NCBI GenBank assembly: GCA_902572515.1
Contig: CACGGJ010000001.1
Span: 62,001 to 126,000 of the forward strand
DNA from: an uncultured Pelagibacteraceae bacterium
Lineage (GTDB): Bacteria; Pseudomonadota; Alphaproteobacteria; Pelagibacterales; Pelagibacteraceae
DNA length: 64,000 bases
Reading direction: 5' to 3'
Part shown: piece by piece, positions 26,202-33,852 of the stretch
Position numbering within the stretch: position 1 is the first letter of the stretch
Layout: each line of letters begins with the position of its first letter
Notes under the pieces: generated by a model
The model's input: only the letters and a program-made list of their open reading frames with translations
Told to the model about the DNA's origin: nothing
The model's database searches: none
Translations under genes and position numbers: made by a program

Positions 26202-26640
26202 CAAGCTTGTCCACGAATTGTACGAAATCTTTTTCTTCTCTAAAATTTCTATATACTGATGCAAATCTTACATATCCAACTGGGTCTAAATCTTTTAATC
26301 CATCCATAACCATTGTCCCAATTGTATTTGTTGATATCTCTCCTTGTCCTAGTTCTTCAAGAGATCTTGAAATGTTACTGATGAATTTTTCTATTGTGGC
26401 CGTATCTATTGGTCTTTTTTTTAAAGCTATGTAGATAGATTTAGATAATTTATCACGATCAAATGATGATTTTCTTCCATTTTTTTTAACTACCATCAAT
26501 TCTCTAAATTGAATTCTCTCAAATGTAGTAAATCTTTCACCACATATACACAATCTTCTTCTTCTTATTGCGGTACCATCTTCAGTTGGACGTGAGTCTA
26601 CAACAGATGTATCACCTTTTTTTTCGCAAGGACAAATCAT
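26182..26640 (-). CDS. nrdR: transcriptional repressor NrdR with compressed zinc knuckles
   Basis: NrdR represses ribonucleotide reductase genes in response to the ATP/dATP ratio. The 152 residues have the N-terminal zinc ribbon, VVDSRPTEDGTAIRRRR (about 13-29) and the ATP-cone starting at VVKKNGRKSSFDRDKL. The zinc ligands are unusual: Cys3 and Cys5, and Cys31 and Cys33, so both knuckles are C-x-C instead of C-x-x-C. The fold is otherwise intact. It is 3 bp from glyA and overlaps ribD. Confidence 0.95.
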   Translation of the reverse strand: MICPCEKKGDTSVVDSRPTEDGTAIRRRRLCICGERFTTFERIQFRELMVVKKNGRKSSFDRDKLSKSIYIALKKRPIDTATIEKFISNISRSLEELGQGEISTNTIGTMVMDGLKDLDPVGYVRFASVYRNFREEKDFVQFVDKLDVYKKR

Positions 26641-26643
26641 TTA

Positions 26644-27951
26644 CTAAAGGTTCTTATATATCGGAAATGAAGAAGTTAAAGAAATAACTTCATTTTTTAC
26701 TTCGTTTTCTATTTTACTGTTATCTGTTGGGTTTTCAGATAAACCTTTCAGAGTTTTTGTTATTAATTCACCTACTGTTTTAAACTCATTTAATCCAAAT
26801 CCACGAGTTGTAGCCGCTTGAGTTCCTAATCTTATTCCAGATGTAATCATGGGTTTTTCTGTATCAAATGGAATACCATTTTTATTACATGTAATGTTTG
26901 CTCTAGATAAACTTTCTGCAGCGAGATTTCCTTTTACATTATAAGGTCTCAAATCAACCAACATCAAATGTGTATCTGTTCCATCTGAATAAATTTTAAA
27001 TCCATTATTTTTTAAAGTTTCGGCCAAAATTTTTGCGTTTGCTAAAACAGATTTAATATAATCTTGAAATTCTGGTTGTAGCGCTTCAAGAAAGCCAGCT
27101 GCTTTTGCGGCAATAATATGCATTAAAGGTCCACCTTGGTAACCAGGAAAAACAGCTGTGTTAAATTTTTTAGCAAGTTCTTCGTGATTAGTTAAAATTA
27201 TTCCTCCTCTTGCACTTCTAAAAACCTTATGAGTTGTTGAAGTAACCACATGAGCATAGTCACAAGGATTTGGATAACCTTTACCTGCAACTAATCCTGA
27301 AAAATGAGCCATATCAACCATTAAGTATGCCCCAACTTTATCTGCAATCTCTCTAAATCTTTTAAAGTCAATTACTCTTGAGTAAGCACTTCCACCCGCA
27401 ATGATTAGTTTAGGCTTATGTTCTAATGCAAGTTTTTCAACATTATCATAATCTATCAGCTCGGATTCTTTATCTACATCATAGCCCACAGCATTAAACC
27501 ACTTACCGGACATTGAAATTTTTAATCCATGAGTAATATGACCACCTGAATTTAAACTCATGCCCATAAATGTGTCACCAGGGCTTAACAAAGCTAAAAA
27601 TACAGCTCCATTAGCTTGTGCTCCTGAGTGTGGTTGAGCATTTGCAAATTTACAATTAAATAATTTTTTTAATCTTTCAATGGCAAGGTTTTCTGCTATA
27701 TCAACATGCTCGCATCCATTATAATATCTTTTACCAGGATAACCTTCGGCATATTTATTAGTTAAAACCGATCCTTGTGCTTCTAATACTGCTTGAGATA
27801 CTATATTTTCAGACGCAATTAGCTCAATATGTTGTTGCTGTCTGATTAATTCATCTTTAATAGCTTTATAAAGCTCAGGATCTTTTAGAGATAAACTATC
27901 CTCAAAAAAACTTTTATAACTATCATTTAAATAATTTTTTTCACTCGACAT
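26644..27951 (-). CDS. glyA: serine hydroxymethyltransferase
   Basis: GlyA interconverts serine and glycine, moving a one-carbon unit to or from tetrahydrofolate. The 435 residues include [11 protein letters not shown] (about 38-48), [13 protein letters not shown] (about 63-75) and the PLP lysine in [13 protein letters not shown] (about 238-250). It heads toward nrdR in the minus-strand run and follows rpiB by 2 bp. With the sarcosine oxidase operon, which yields glycine and methylene-THF, it forms the core of one-carbon metabolism in the window. Confidence 0.97.
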   Translation of the reverse strand: MSSEKNYLNDSYKSFFEDSLSLKDPELYKAIKDELIRQQQHIELIASENIVSQAVLEAQGSVLTNKYAEGYPGKRYYNGCEHVDIAENLAIERLKKLFNCKFANAQPHSGAQANGAVFLALLSPGDTFMGMSLNSGGHITHGLKISMSGKWFNAVGYDVDKESELIDYDNVEKLALEHKPKLIIAGGSAYSRVIDFKRFREIADKVGAYLMVDMAHFSGLVAGKGYPNPCDYAHVVTSTTHKVFRSARGGIILTNHEELAKKFNTAVFPGYQGGPLMHIIAAKAAGFLEALQPEFQDYIKSVLANAKILAETLKNNGFKIYSDGTDTHLMLVDLRPYNVKGNLAAESLSRANITCNKNGIPFDTEKPMITSGIRLGTQAATTRGFGLNEFKTVGELITKTLKGLSENPTDNSKIENEVKNEVISLTSSFPIYKNL

Positions 27952-27953
27952 AA

Positions 27954-28379
27954 TTATATTTTCTTAACCCTTCTTGAGTGTCTTCCACCCTCAAATTTTG
28001 TATTTAAAAAAACACTTACAAATTTCAAAGCATTTTTTTTGGTTATCAACCTTGACCCTAATGTAATGATGTTTGCATCGTTATGCAATCTGGATAATTT
28101 CGTTGATTTTAGATTAAAACATTGTGCTGCGCGAATATTTTTATGCTTATTTGCCGCAATATTCATGCCAGTCCCAGATCCACACACTAAAATGCCAACA
28201 TGAGTCTTATTAAGTTTTACTCTTTTAGCAACTTTATGAGCATAGTCGGGATAATCAACACTGCTATCATCTTTAGGACCAAGATCTTCAAATTTTATTT
28301 TTTTATTTGTTAAGTAATCTTTGATTTGTTCTTTTAATTTAAATCCAGCGTGATCTGACGAAATAAATATTTTTCTCAA
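27954..28379 (-). CDS. rpiB: ribose-5-phosphate isomerase B
   Basis: RpiB interconverts ribose 5-phosphate and ribulose 5-phosphate. The 141 residues begin with [14 protein letters not shown] and carry the active-site cysteine in [15 protein letters not shown] (about 64-78). The [10 protein letters not shown] segment (about 100-109) is conserved. The start is a TTG at 28379; no ATG is available in frame at the N-terminus. It is 1 bp from the oxygenase-like gene and 2 bp from glyA. Ribulose 5-phosphate also feeds RibB in the same run. Confidence 0.93.
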   Translation of the reverse strand: MRKIFISSDHAGFKLKEQIKDYLTNKKIKFEDLGPKDDSSVDYPDYAHKVAKRVKLNKTHVGILVCGSGTGMNIAANKHKNIRAAQCFNLKSTKLSRLHNDANIITLGSRLITKKNALKFVSVFLNTKFEGGRHSRRVKKI

Positions 28380-28380
28380 A

Positions 28381-29019
28381 TTAATTAAATTTGTAATCTA
28401 AAACACAAGCAACTAAATGTATTCTATTCTCTTCTCCACCATTAAATGCATTGTGATACTTAGTATTGTTTGTAACCCAAACTGAACCATCAGCAGGCAT
28501 ATGTTTTGCAACATTATCAATTACCATTATACAACCCGGATTTGTTATTATGGGTATGTGTAATCTTGGTTCAGGATCTCTATGCCAACTTAAAGTTGAT
28601 CTTGGCTCTTTTAAAAGAATTCTCACTCTTCCAAGTTTATATTTTTGTGAAAGAACATCATAAACCTCTTTAAAATATGTGTTGTCATAGTCTTTAATAA
28701 ATTCTGAGTAAGATGCTTCATCAATCATTTCGTCTCTAGAAACTTCTTTTCCTGATTTGTCAGGTTTAGTCCAGTACACTCCACGAGCTTTATTTCCTTT
28801 GATTGAATCTGGATCACCCGGTATTTGGGTTAATGATATAGCTCCAAAGTGAGTAACACCTGCATCTTCAAATTTTTTAATCTTAACTATTTGGTGATAT
28901 GCTTCTTGTAATTTCTCTATATCAAACTTAATTTCTTGTTTCTGGAAATCACTAAAGTCTAAAATTCTATCTTCCTTTTTGACATTTAAGTCTACAACTT
29001 TTGAATTTTCTGTCGCCAT
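28381..29019 (-). CDS. aspartyl/asparaginyl beta-hydroxylase-like 2OG-Fe(II) oxygenase
   Basis: This 212-residue protein has a C-terminal jelly-roll oxygenase domain. Iron ligands are suggested by H-x-D in SWHRDPEPRLHIPI (near residue 145) and a distal His in KYHNAFNGGEENRIHL, whose Arg would bind 2-oxoglutarate. The N-terminal 100 residues are family-specific and include the GDP--SIKG segment. Related proteins hydroxylate Asp or Asn side chains or small molecules; the substrate here is unknown. The start is the ATG at 29019, not the TTG one codon before. It is the first gene of a long minus-strand run (rpiB, glyA, nrdR, rib) and diverges from hemB by 73 bp. Confidence 0.75.
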   Translation of the reverse strand: MATENSKVVDLNVKKEDRILDFSDFQKQEIKFDIEKLQEAYHQIVKIKKFEDAGVTHFGAISLTQIPGDPDSIKGNKARGVYWTKPDKSGKEVSRDEMIDEASYSEFIKDYDNTYFKEVYDVLSQKYKLGRVRILLKEPRSTLSWHRDPEPRLHIPIITNPGCIMVIDNVAKHMPADGSVWVTNNTKYHNAFNGGEENRIHLVACVLDYKFN

Positions 29020-29092
29020 CAAGATTGCTTTGTACCTTTTTTATTGTATATGTGTATATTACATTTGTCGCAATTTGAAAGTAAATTAAAAC

Positions 29093-30082
29093 ATGATTAT
29101 TGGAAAATACCCCAGTCTTAGACTTAGAAGAGGAAGAAAACAATCATGGTCTAGAAGGTTGATTCAGGAAAATTCCTTAAGTCCAAATGACTTTATACTC
29201 CCTATTTTTTTAATTGAAGGTTCAAATAAACGGCAAGAGATTTCATCTATGCCTGGCGTTTACAGATATACAATTAACAGATTAAGCCAAATAGTTGATC
29301 GAGCTATAAAATTAGGAATACCAATGATAGCTCTTTTCCCAAAGACACAAAACTCAAAAAAAGATGAATTAGGAACAGAATCACTGAATGAAAATAATTT
29401 AGTCTGTAAAGCGATACAAGAAGTCAAAAAAAGATACAAAAACCAAATCGGTATAATGTGTGATGTTGCTTTAGATCCTTATACATCACATGGTCATGAT
29501 GGTTTGATCAAATCTAACACTATATTAAATGACGAAACAATTGAGGTTTTGATCAATCAGTCATTACTACAAGCTGAGATGGGTTGTGATGTACTAGCTC
29601 CTTCAGACATGATGGATGGCAGAATAGGAAAAATAAGAAAAGCTTTAGATAAAAATAAATTCCAAAACGTTCAAATATTATCGTACGCTGCAAAATATGC
29701 TTCAAGCTTTTATGGACCTTTTAGAGATGCAGTTGGATCTAAAGCTTCGTTAAAAGGAGACAAAAAAACTTATCAGATGGATTATAGAAATTCTGATGAA
29801 GCATTAAGAGAAGTCGCATTAGATATTAAAGAAGGTGCTGATATGGTAATGGTTAAACCAGGTATGCCCTACTTAGACATAATAAAAACAATTAAAGAAA
29901 AATTTAAATTACCTGTATTTGCCTATCAAGTATCAGGAGAATACAGCTTAATTGAAACAGCTATAACAAAAAAATTAATTAATAAAGATGCTATATATGA
30001 AAGCTTAGTTGCTTTTAAGAGAGCTGGTGCCAATGCAATAGTAAGTTATTACGCTGATAGAATTGATAAAATAATAAAATAA
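29093..30082 (+). CDS. hemB: porphobilinogen synthase (delta-aminolevulinic acid dehydratase)
   Basis: HemB joins two 5-aminolevulinate molecules to porphobilinogen for heme. The 329 residues contain both Schiff-base lysines, in SYAAKYAS (about 198-205) and VMVKPG (about 252-257). The metal site reads DVALDPYTSHGHDG, so the three zinc cysteines are replaced. This is the Mg2+-type site usual in alphaproteobacteria. The gene stands alone, diverging from the oxygenase-like gene and ending tail to tail with recO with no gap. Confidence 0.97.
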   Translation: MIIGKYPSLRLRRGRKQSWSRRLIQENSLSPNDFILPIFLIEGSNKRQEISSMPGVYRYTINRLSQIVDRAIKLGIPMIALFPKTQNSKKDELGTESLNENNLVCKAIQEVKKRYKNQIGIMCDVALDPYTSHGHDGLIKSNTILNDETIEVLINQSLLQAEMGCDVLAPSDMMDGRIGKIRKALDKNKFQNVQILSYAAKYASSFYGPFRDAVGSKASLKGDKKTYQMDYRNSDEALREVALDIKEGADMVMVKPGMPYLDIIKTIKEKFKLPVFAYQVSGEYSLIETAITKKLINKDAIYESLVAFKRAGANAIVSYYADRIDKIIK

Positions 30083-30763
30083 TTATTTTAACGTATTTAA
30101 GAATAATAACCTGCTATTTGGATAATTTAAATTATTTGGTCTTAATATAGTTTTATCCAAATAATCGCCTACTAATTTCAAACCGTTCAATAAAGTCTCA
30201 AGATCATTAACTTCTATATCTTTTTCAATCAAAAAATTAGGTACATATTTTTTTTCATTTAAAGAACTTGCATAATATACAGTTTTGTTACCTTCTAAAT
30301 CTTTTTCAACTAAATTTTCAATGGCTAAGTCATATCCTAATATTTTAAGCAACTCCAATTCCCAAAATATATATTTTTTTATCCAATCTTTTTCTTTTAA
30401 AATTAAAAATAAATTTTGAATTATAAAATAAACTTTATTGTTAGATTGAGACTCTGCTGTTAATATTTTGATCAAATTCATAGCGGATGTAATACAGGAT
30501 AACTTTTGCTTATGATCAAAATATAATGGGGTGTAGGCATTTAAAATTTCAATTTTAAAATAACCTATTCTGTTTTCATTTTTAGAATTGTAATTAACAT
30601 GGAGTTTATTACCAAGTTGAAGATAATTTTTAATTTTTTTTGAAGTACCGCCAAATATAATTCCGGATATCTTTCCTTTATCTTTTGTAAATAATTCAGC
30701 AATTAATGAATTTTCATTATATCTATTTTTACTTATTAAAAATCCTTCGTCTGACCAATTCAT
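30083..30763 (-). CDS. recO: DNA repair protein RecO
   Basis: RecO loads RecA on single-stranded DNA with RecF and RecR. The 226-residue protein shows the N-terminal OB domain with the family start WSDEGFLISKNRYNENSLI (about 3-21) and GGTSKK (about 38-43). The C-terminal helical domain contains FWELELLKILGYDL (about 143-156). No zinc-binding cysteines are seen. It overlaps rnc by four bases; the era GTPase gene that usually separates these two is absent. Confidence 0.88.
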   Translation of the reverse strand: MNWSDEGFLISKNRYNENSLIAELFTKDKGKISGIIFGGTSKKIKNYLQLGNKLHVNYNSKNENRIGYFKIEILNAYTPLYFDHKQKLSCITSAMNLIKILTAESQSNNKVYFIIQNLFLILKEKDWIKKYIFWELELLKILGYDLAIENLVEKDLEGNKTVYYASSLNEKKYVPNFLIEKDIEVNDLETLLNGLKLVGDYLDKTILRPNNLNYPNSRLLFLNTLK

Positions 30764-31428
30764 TTTTTATTTGTATTTTTTAAACATTCTATAGCAGCAT
30801 TTTGTTCAGCTTCTTTCTTTGACTTTCCAGTCGCTATAAAATATTTTGTATTGGGCAATTTTACTCCAACTTTAAATATGGGTTTATGTCTTGGACCTGT
30901 ATTTGAAATTAATTTATAAGTAGGTAATTTTTTAAAGTTTTTTAAAGTTAATTCCTGTAACTTTGTTTTTGCATCTATTTCTGTAACTACACTTTTTTCA
31001 ATATGATCTTGCCACAAGTTTAAAATTGTTTTTTCAACTATTGTAAAACCCTTATCAAGATAAATAGCACCAATTAATGCTTCACAGCTATCAGATATAA
31101 TTTTGTCCTCAATTTTTATTTTTTTATTGTTGGGGTTAAATGTTTTAACATAACTATCTAAATTGATTTTTTTTGCTATATCCAGACAAGTTTTTTTATT
31201 AACTAAAGATGCAAATTTTTTATCAAGAATACCCTCTTTTTCTCCTGGATAAATTTCTAAAAGTTTTTTTGCTATAACTAAACCAAGAACTCTATCACCC
31301 AGAAACTCTATCTTTTCATTATTTTCATTTGGATTAAAGCTTTTATGTGTGAGGGCTTGAACAAGTAGATCTTTATTTTTAAATTTTAAATCAATTTTTT
31401 TTTCTAAACTTTGATAGTTAATTTTCAT
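30760..31428 (-). CDS. rnc: ribonuclease III
   Basis: RNase III cleaves double-stranded RNA in rRNA and mRNA processing. The 222 residues contain the catalytic signature NEKIEFLGDRVLGLVI (about 37-52), the second acidic site in DSCEALIGAIYLDKG (about 113-127) and a C-terminal dsRNA-binding domain (about 153-220) ending in KKEAEQNAAIECL. It overlaps lepB by one base and recO by four. Confidence 0.96.
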   Translation of the reverse strand: MKINYQSLEKKIDLKFKNKDLLVQALTHKSFNPNENNEKIEFLGDRVLGLVIAKKLLEIYPGEKEGILDKKFASLVNKKTCLDIAKKINLDSYVKTFNPNNKKIKIEDKIISDSCEALIGAIYLDKGFTIVEKTILNLWQDHIEKSVVTEIDAKTKLQELTLKNFKKLPTYKLISNTGPRHKPIFKVGVKLPNTKYFIATGKSKKEAEQNAAIECLKNTNKK

Positions 31429-32165
31429 TAATTAATTTTATTAAAGGTTCTATTAAATCTTATTGACTTATGCCATTTCCAAAATTCAATAAAACTTCCT
31501 ATTCTTTTATCTGAAGAAAAAAATATAAATTGAGCTTTTCCTACTAAGTTATCTTTATGTACATATCCAACGCTTGTTAAGTACCTGCTATCTTTAGAAC
31601 AGTCTCTGTTATCCCCTAAAAAGAAATAATGATCTTTCGGTACAGTAAATACATCAGAATTTTGATAGGTATAATCTTTTAGATAAACTGTATGAAACTT
31701 TTTTCCATTTGAAAGCTTTTCCTCAAACCTATACACATCAATACTTTTGTCTCCACAAAAAATAGTAGTTTTGTTATTAATTTTAGATTTAAGAATTTCA
31801 GAATTATTTAAATATAAATTAGAGTCTATAAACTGAATTTTATCACCAGGTAAACCAATTAATCTTTTAATGTAATCTGTTCGATTATCTGCTGGTGTTT
31901 TAAATACAATTACATCACCTCTTTCAGGACTACTAAACATAATTCTTTTGTTTAATATTGGAGGACTAAAAGGAAATGAGTGTTTGCTATATCCATAGGT
32001 ATATTTTGTTACAAACAACCTATCACCTACTAATAAAGTAGGTTCCATGGATGAGGATGGGATATAAAATGGTTGTACTAAAAACGATCTAATTATAACT
32101 GCAATTATTAATGCATAAATTAAAGTTTTTATATTTTCTGAAAAAAAATTTTTATCTAATTTCAT
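31428..32165 (-). CDS. lepB: signal peptidase I
   Basis: LepB removes signal peptides from exported proteins. One N-terminal membrane helix (about 12-30) is followed by the catalytic serine in IPSSSMEPTL (about 35-44) and the lysine in YIKRLIGLPGD (about 98-108). The C-terminal box FFLGDNRDCSKDSR (about 186-199) is intact. At 245 residues it fits the alphaproteobacterial form. It overlaps acpS by four bases and rnc by one. Confidence 0.96.
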   Translation of the reverse strand: MKLDKNFFSENIKTLIYALIIAVIIRSFLVQPFYIPSSSMEPTLLVGDRLFVTKYTYGYSKHSFPFSPPILNKRIMFSSPERGDVIVFKTPADNRTDYIKRLIGLPGDKIQFIDSNLYLNNSEILKSKINNKTTIFCGDKSIDVYRFEEKLSNGKKFHTVYLKDYTYQNSDVFTVPKDHYFFLGDNRDCSKDSRYLTSVGYVHKDNLVGKAQFIFFSSDKRIGSFIEFWKWHKSIRFNRTFNKIN

Positions 32166-32548
32166 GATGTTTGAATAATTGCAAATGCAGTTGAGTATTT
32201 TTTTTCATCCGAAATCGAAAGAAAACATTTAAAATTTTTGATTTTAAAATTTTTTTGTATAATTTTTGTAATTTTTTTATTTTTAACATAATAAGGCTTT
32301 CCCATTTTATCATTAACAACTTCTATATCTTTAAAATTTAAATTCATACGAAAACCTGTGCCAAGAGCTTTAGAAAATGCTTCTTTTGCAGCAAATCTCT
32401 TCGAAAAATAAGCTACTTTATTGTTTGCTGCATTAGATTTTTTCAATTCTTTAGATGAGTAAATTCTTTTTTTAAATAATGGATTTTTAATCGATTTTTG
32501 AATTCTTTTATTTTCAACAATATCAACTCCAATACCTAGAATTTTCAT
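32162..32548 (-). CDS. acpS: holo-[acyl-carrier-protein] synthase
   Basis: AcpS attaches the phosphopantetheine arm of CoA to apo-ACP. The 128 residues show GIGVDIVENKRI (about 5-16) with the metal-binding Asp, and FAAKEAFSKALGTG (about 52-65) with the second metal ligand. It overlaps lepB by four bases and starts directly after pdxJ. The coenzyme A it uses depends on pantothenate, whose synthase gene panC is also in the window. Confidence 0.95.
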   Translation of the reverse strand: MKILGIGVDIVENKRIQKSIKNPLFKKRIYSSKELKKSNAANNKVAYFSKRFAAKEAFSKALGTGFRMNLNFKDIEVVNDKMGKPYYVKNKKITKIIQKNFKIKNFKCFLSISDEKKYSTAFAIIQTS

Positions 32549-33268
32549 TTATTTTTTTATAATTTTTTTAAAGTTTTTAATTACTTTTGAAAGTCCATCG
32601 AATATTGACTCTCCAATTATAAAATGTCCAATATTATACTCTTCAATTTCTTTTATTTTTGTTAACATTTTGGTTGTTTTATAGTCTAAACCATGACCAG
32701 CATGAACTTCTATATTTAAACTTGATGCTAATTTTGCACTTTTTTTAATTCTGTTTAATTCACTAGAATAATTTTTTTTTGATTTAACTAGATTTGCTAG
32801 TTTTCCAGTATGTATTTCAATACAATCAGCATTTAATTTTTTAGCAAGTCTAATGTCAATTGGGGAAGGGTTAATGAATAGACTTGTTCTTATCTTTGCC
32901 TTTTTAAATTTTTTAATTATTTTCTCTAATTTATTAAGATTTTTTTTTATATTTAAACCTCCCTCGGTAGTAATTTCTTTCCTATTTTCTGGAACTAAAC
33001 ATATAAAATTTGGTTTTATCTTAAGTGCTTTATTAACAATTTCTTTATTCATAGCAATTTCAAGGTTTACAGGTACATTTCTTAAACCACAGATTTTTTT
33101 TGCATCAATATCATTTATATGTCTTCTATCTTCTCTTAAATGAATTGTTACAGAATCGGCTCCATAACTAATACCTTTTTTAGCTGCGTATATTGGATCT
33201 GGATGTTTCTCTCCACGAGCGTTTCGTAAAGTTGCAATATGATCTATATTTACACCTAACCTTTTCAC
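32549..33268 (-). CDS. pdxJ: pyridoxine 5'-phosphate synthase
   Basis: PdxJ makes pyridoxine 5'-phosphate from 1-deoxyxylulose 5-phosphate and aminoacetone 3-phosphate, closing the DXP-dependent vitamin B6 route. The 239 residues begin RLGVNIDHIATLRNARG (about 3-19). DSVTIHLREDRRHI (about 38-51), NLEIAMN (about 70-76) and EVHAGHGLDY (about 189-198) are also present. The start is GTG, overlapping the pyrE stop (GTGA). The gene lies in the standard pyrE-pdxJ-acpS order. Confidence 0.96.
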   Translation of the reverse strand: MKRLGVNIDHIATLRNARGEKHPDPIYAAKKGISYGADSVTIHLREDRRHINDIDAKKICGLRNVPVNLEIAMNKEIVNKALKIKPNFICLVPENRKEITTEGGLNIKKNLNKLEKIIKKFKKAKIRTSLFINPSPIDIRLAKKLNADCIEIHTGKLANLVKSKKNYSSELNRIKKSAKLASSLNIEVHAGHGLDYKTTKMLTKIKEIEEYNIGHFIIGESIFDGLSKVIKNFKKIIKK

Positions 33269-33852
33269 TTAATAAATCTGCTTCCTGGGGTTGTTATTGG
33301 TATAGATTTAAGTTCTAGTGGTAATTTATTTGCTTTGTAAGTTGGAACATCAATTTTTAAATGAGAAGTTATTCCAGTTTTTATTTTTAAAGATTGTTTG
33401 GTTGATCGATCAATAATAGATGCGAATCCAATTAATTTTGCTTTTGATTTTTTAATCAATTTAACACACTCCAAACTTGATTTTCCTGTAGTGATTACGT
33501 CTTCTATAATTAATACTCTTGCACCTTTTTTAATATTGAAACCTCTTCTGAGGGTAAATTTACCATTTACCCTTTCGCAAAAAATTGTTTCTTTTTTAAG
33601 TAATTTTCCTATTTCATATCCAATAATTACTCCTCCCATTGCAGGAGCTAATATTAAATCAATTTTTTTAAATTTTTTTTTAATTTTATTTGCTAAGGAT
33701 TTACAAATTTTATCAGCTAAATTAGGGTAACTTAAAAGTTTTGCACATTGAATATATTTTGAAGAATGTAGACCTGAGGAAAGAACAAAGTGACCTTCTA
33801 ATAATGCATTAGTTTTTTTTAAAATATTTAAGGATTTTTTGAGTGAAAGCAT
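33265..33852 (-). CDS. pyrE: orotate phosphoribosyltransferase
   Basis: PyrE joins orotate to PRPP in pyrimidine synthesis. The 195 residues contain LEGHFVLSSGLHS (about 18-30), LAPAMGGVIIGYE (about 68-80) and the PRPP loop VLIIEDVITTGKSSLE (about 112-127). The only usable ATG places its first 44 bases inside the end of rsh, an unusually long overlap. The N-terminal helix needed for the family fold supports that start. It overlaps pdxJ by four bases. Confidence 0.95.
   Translation of the reverse strand: MLSLKKSLNILKKTNALLEGHFVLSSGLHSSKYIQCAKLLSYPNLADKICKSLANKIKKKFKKIDLILAPAMGGVIIGYEIGKLLKKETIFCERVNGKFTLRRGFNIKKGARVLIIEDVITTGKSSLECVKLIKKSKAKLIGFASIIDRSTKQSLKIKTGITSHLKIDVPTYKANKLPLELKSIPITTPGSRFIK

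Noticed and set aside
26641-26643. An FMN riboswitch for the riboflavin genes
   Set aside because: The genes from nrdR to thiL are packed with overlaps; no non-coding leader is present.
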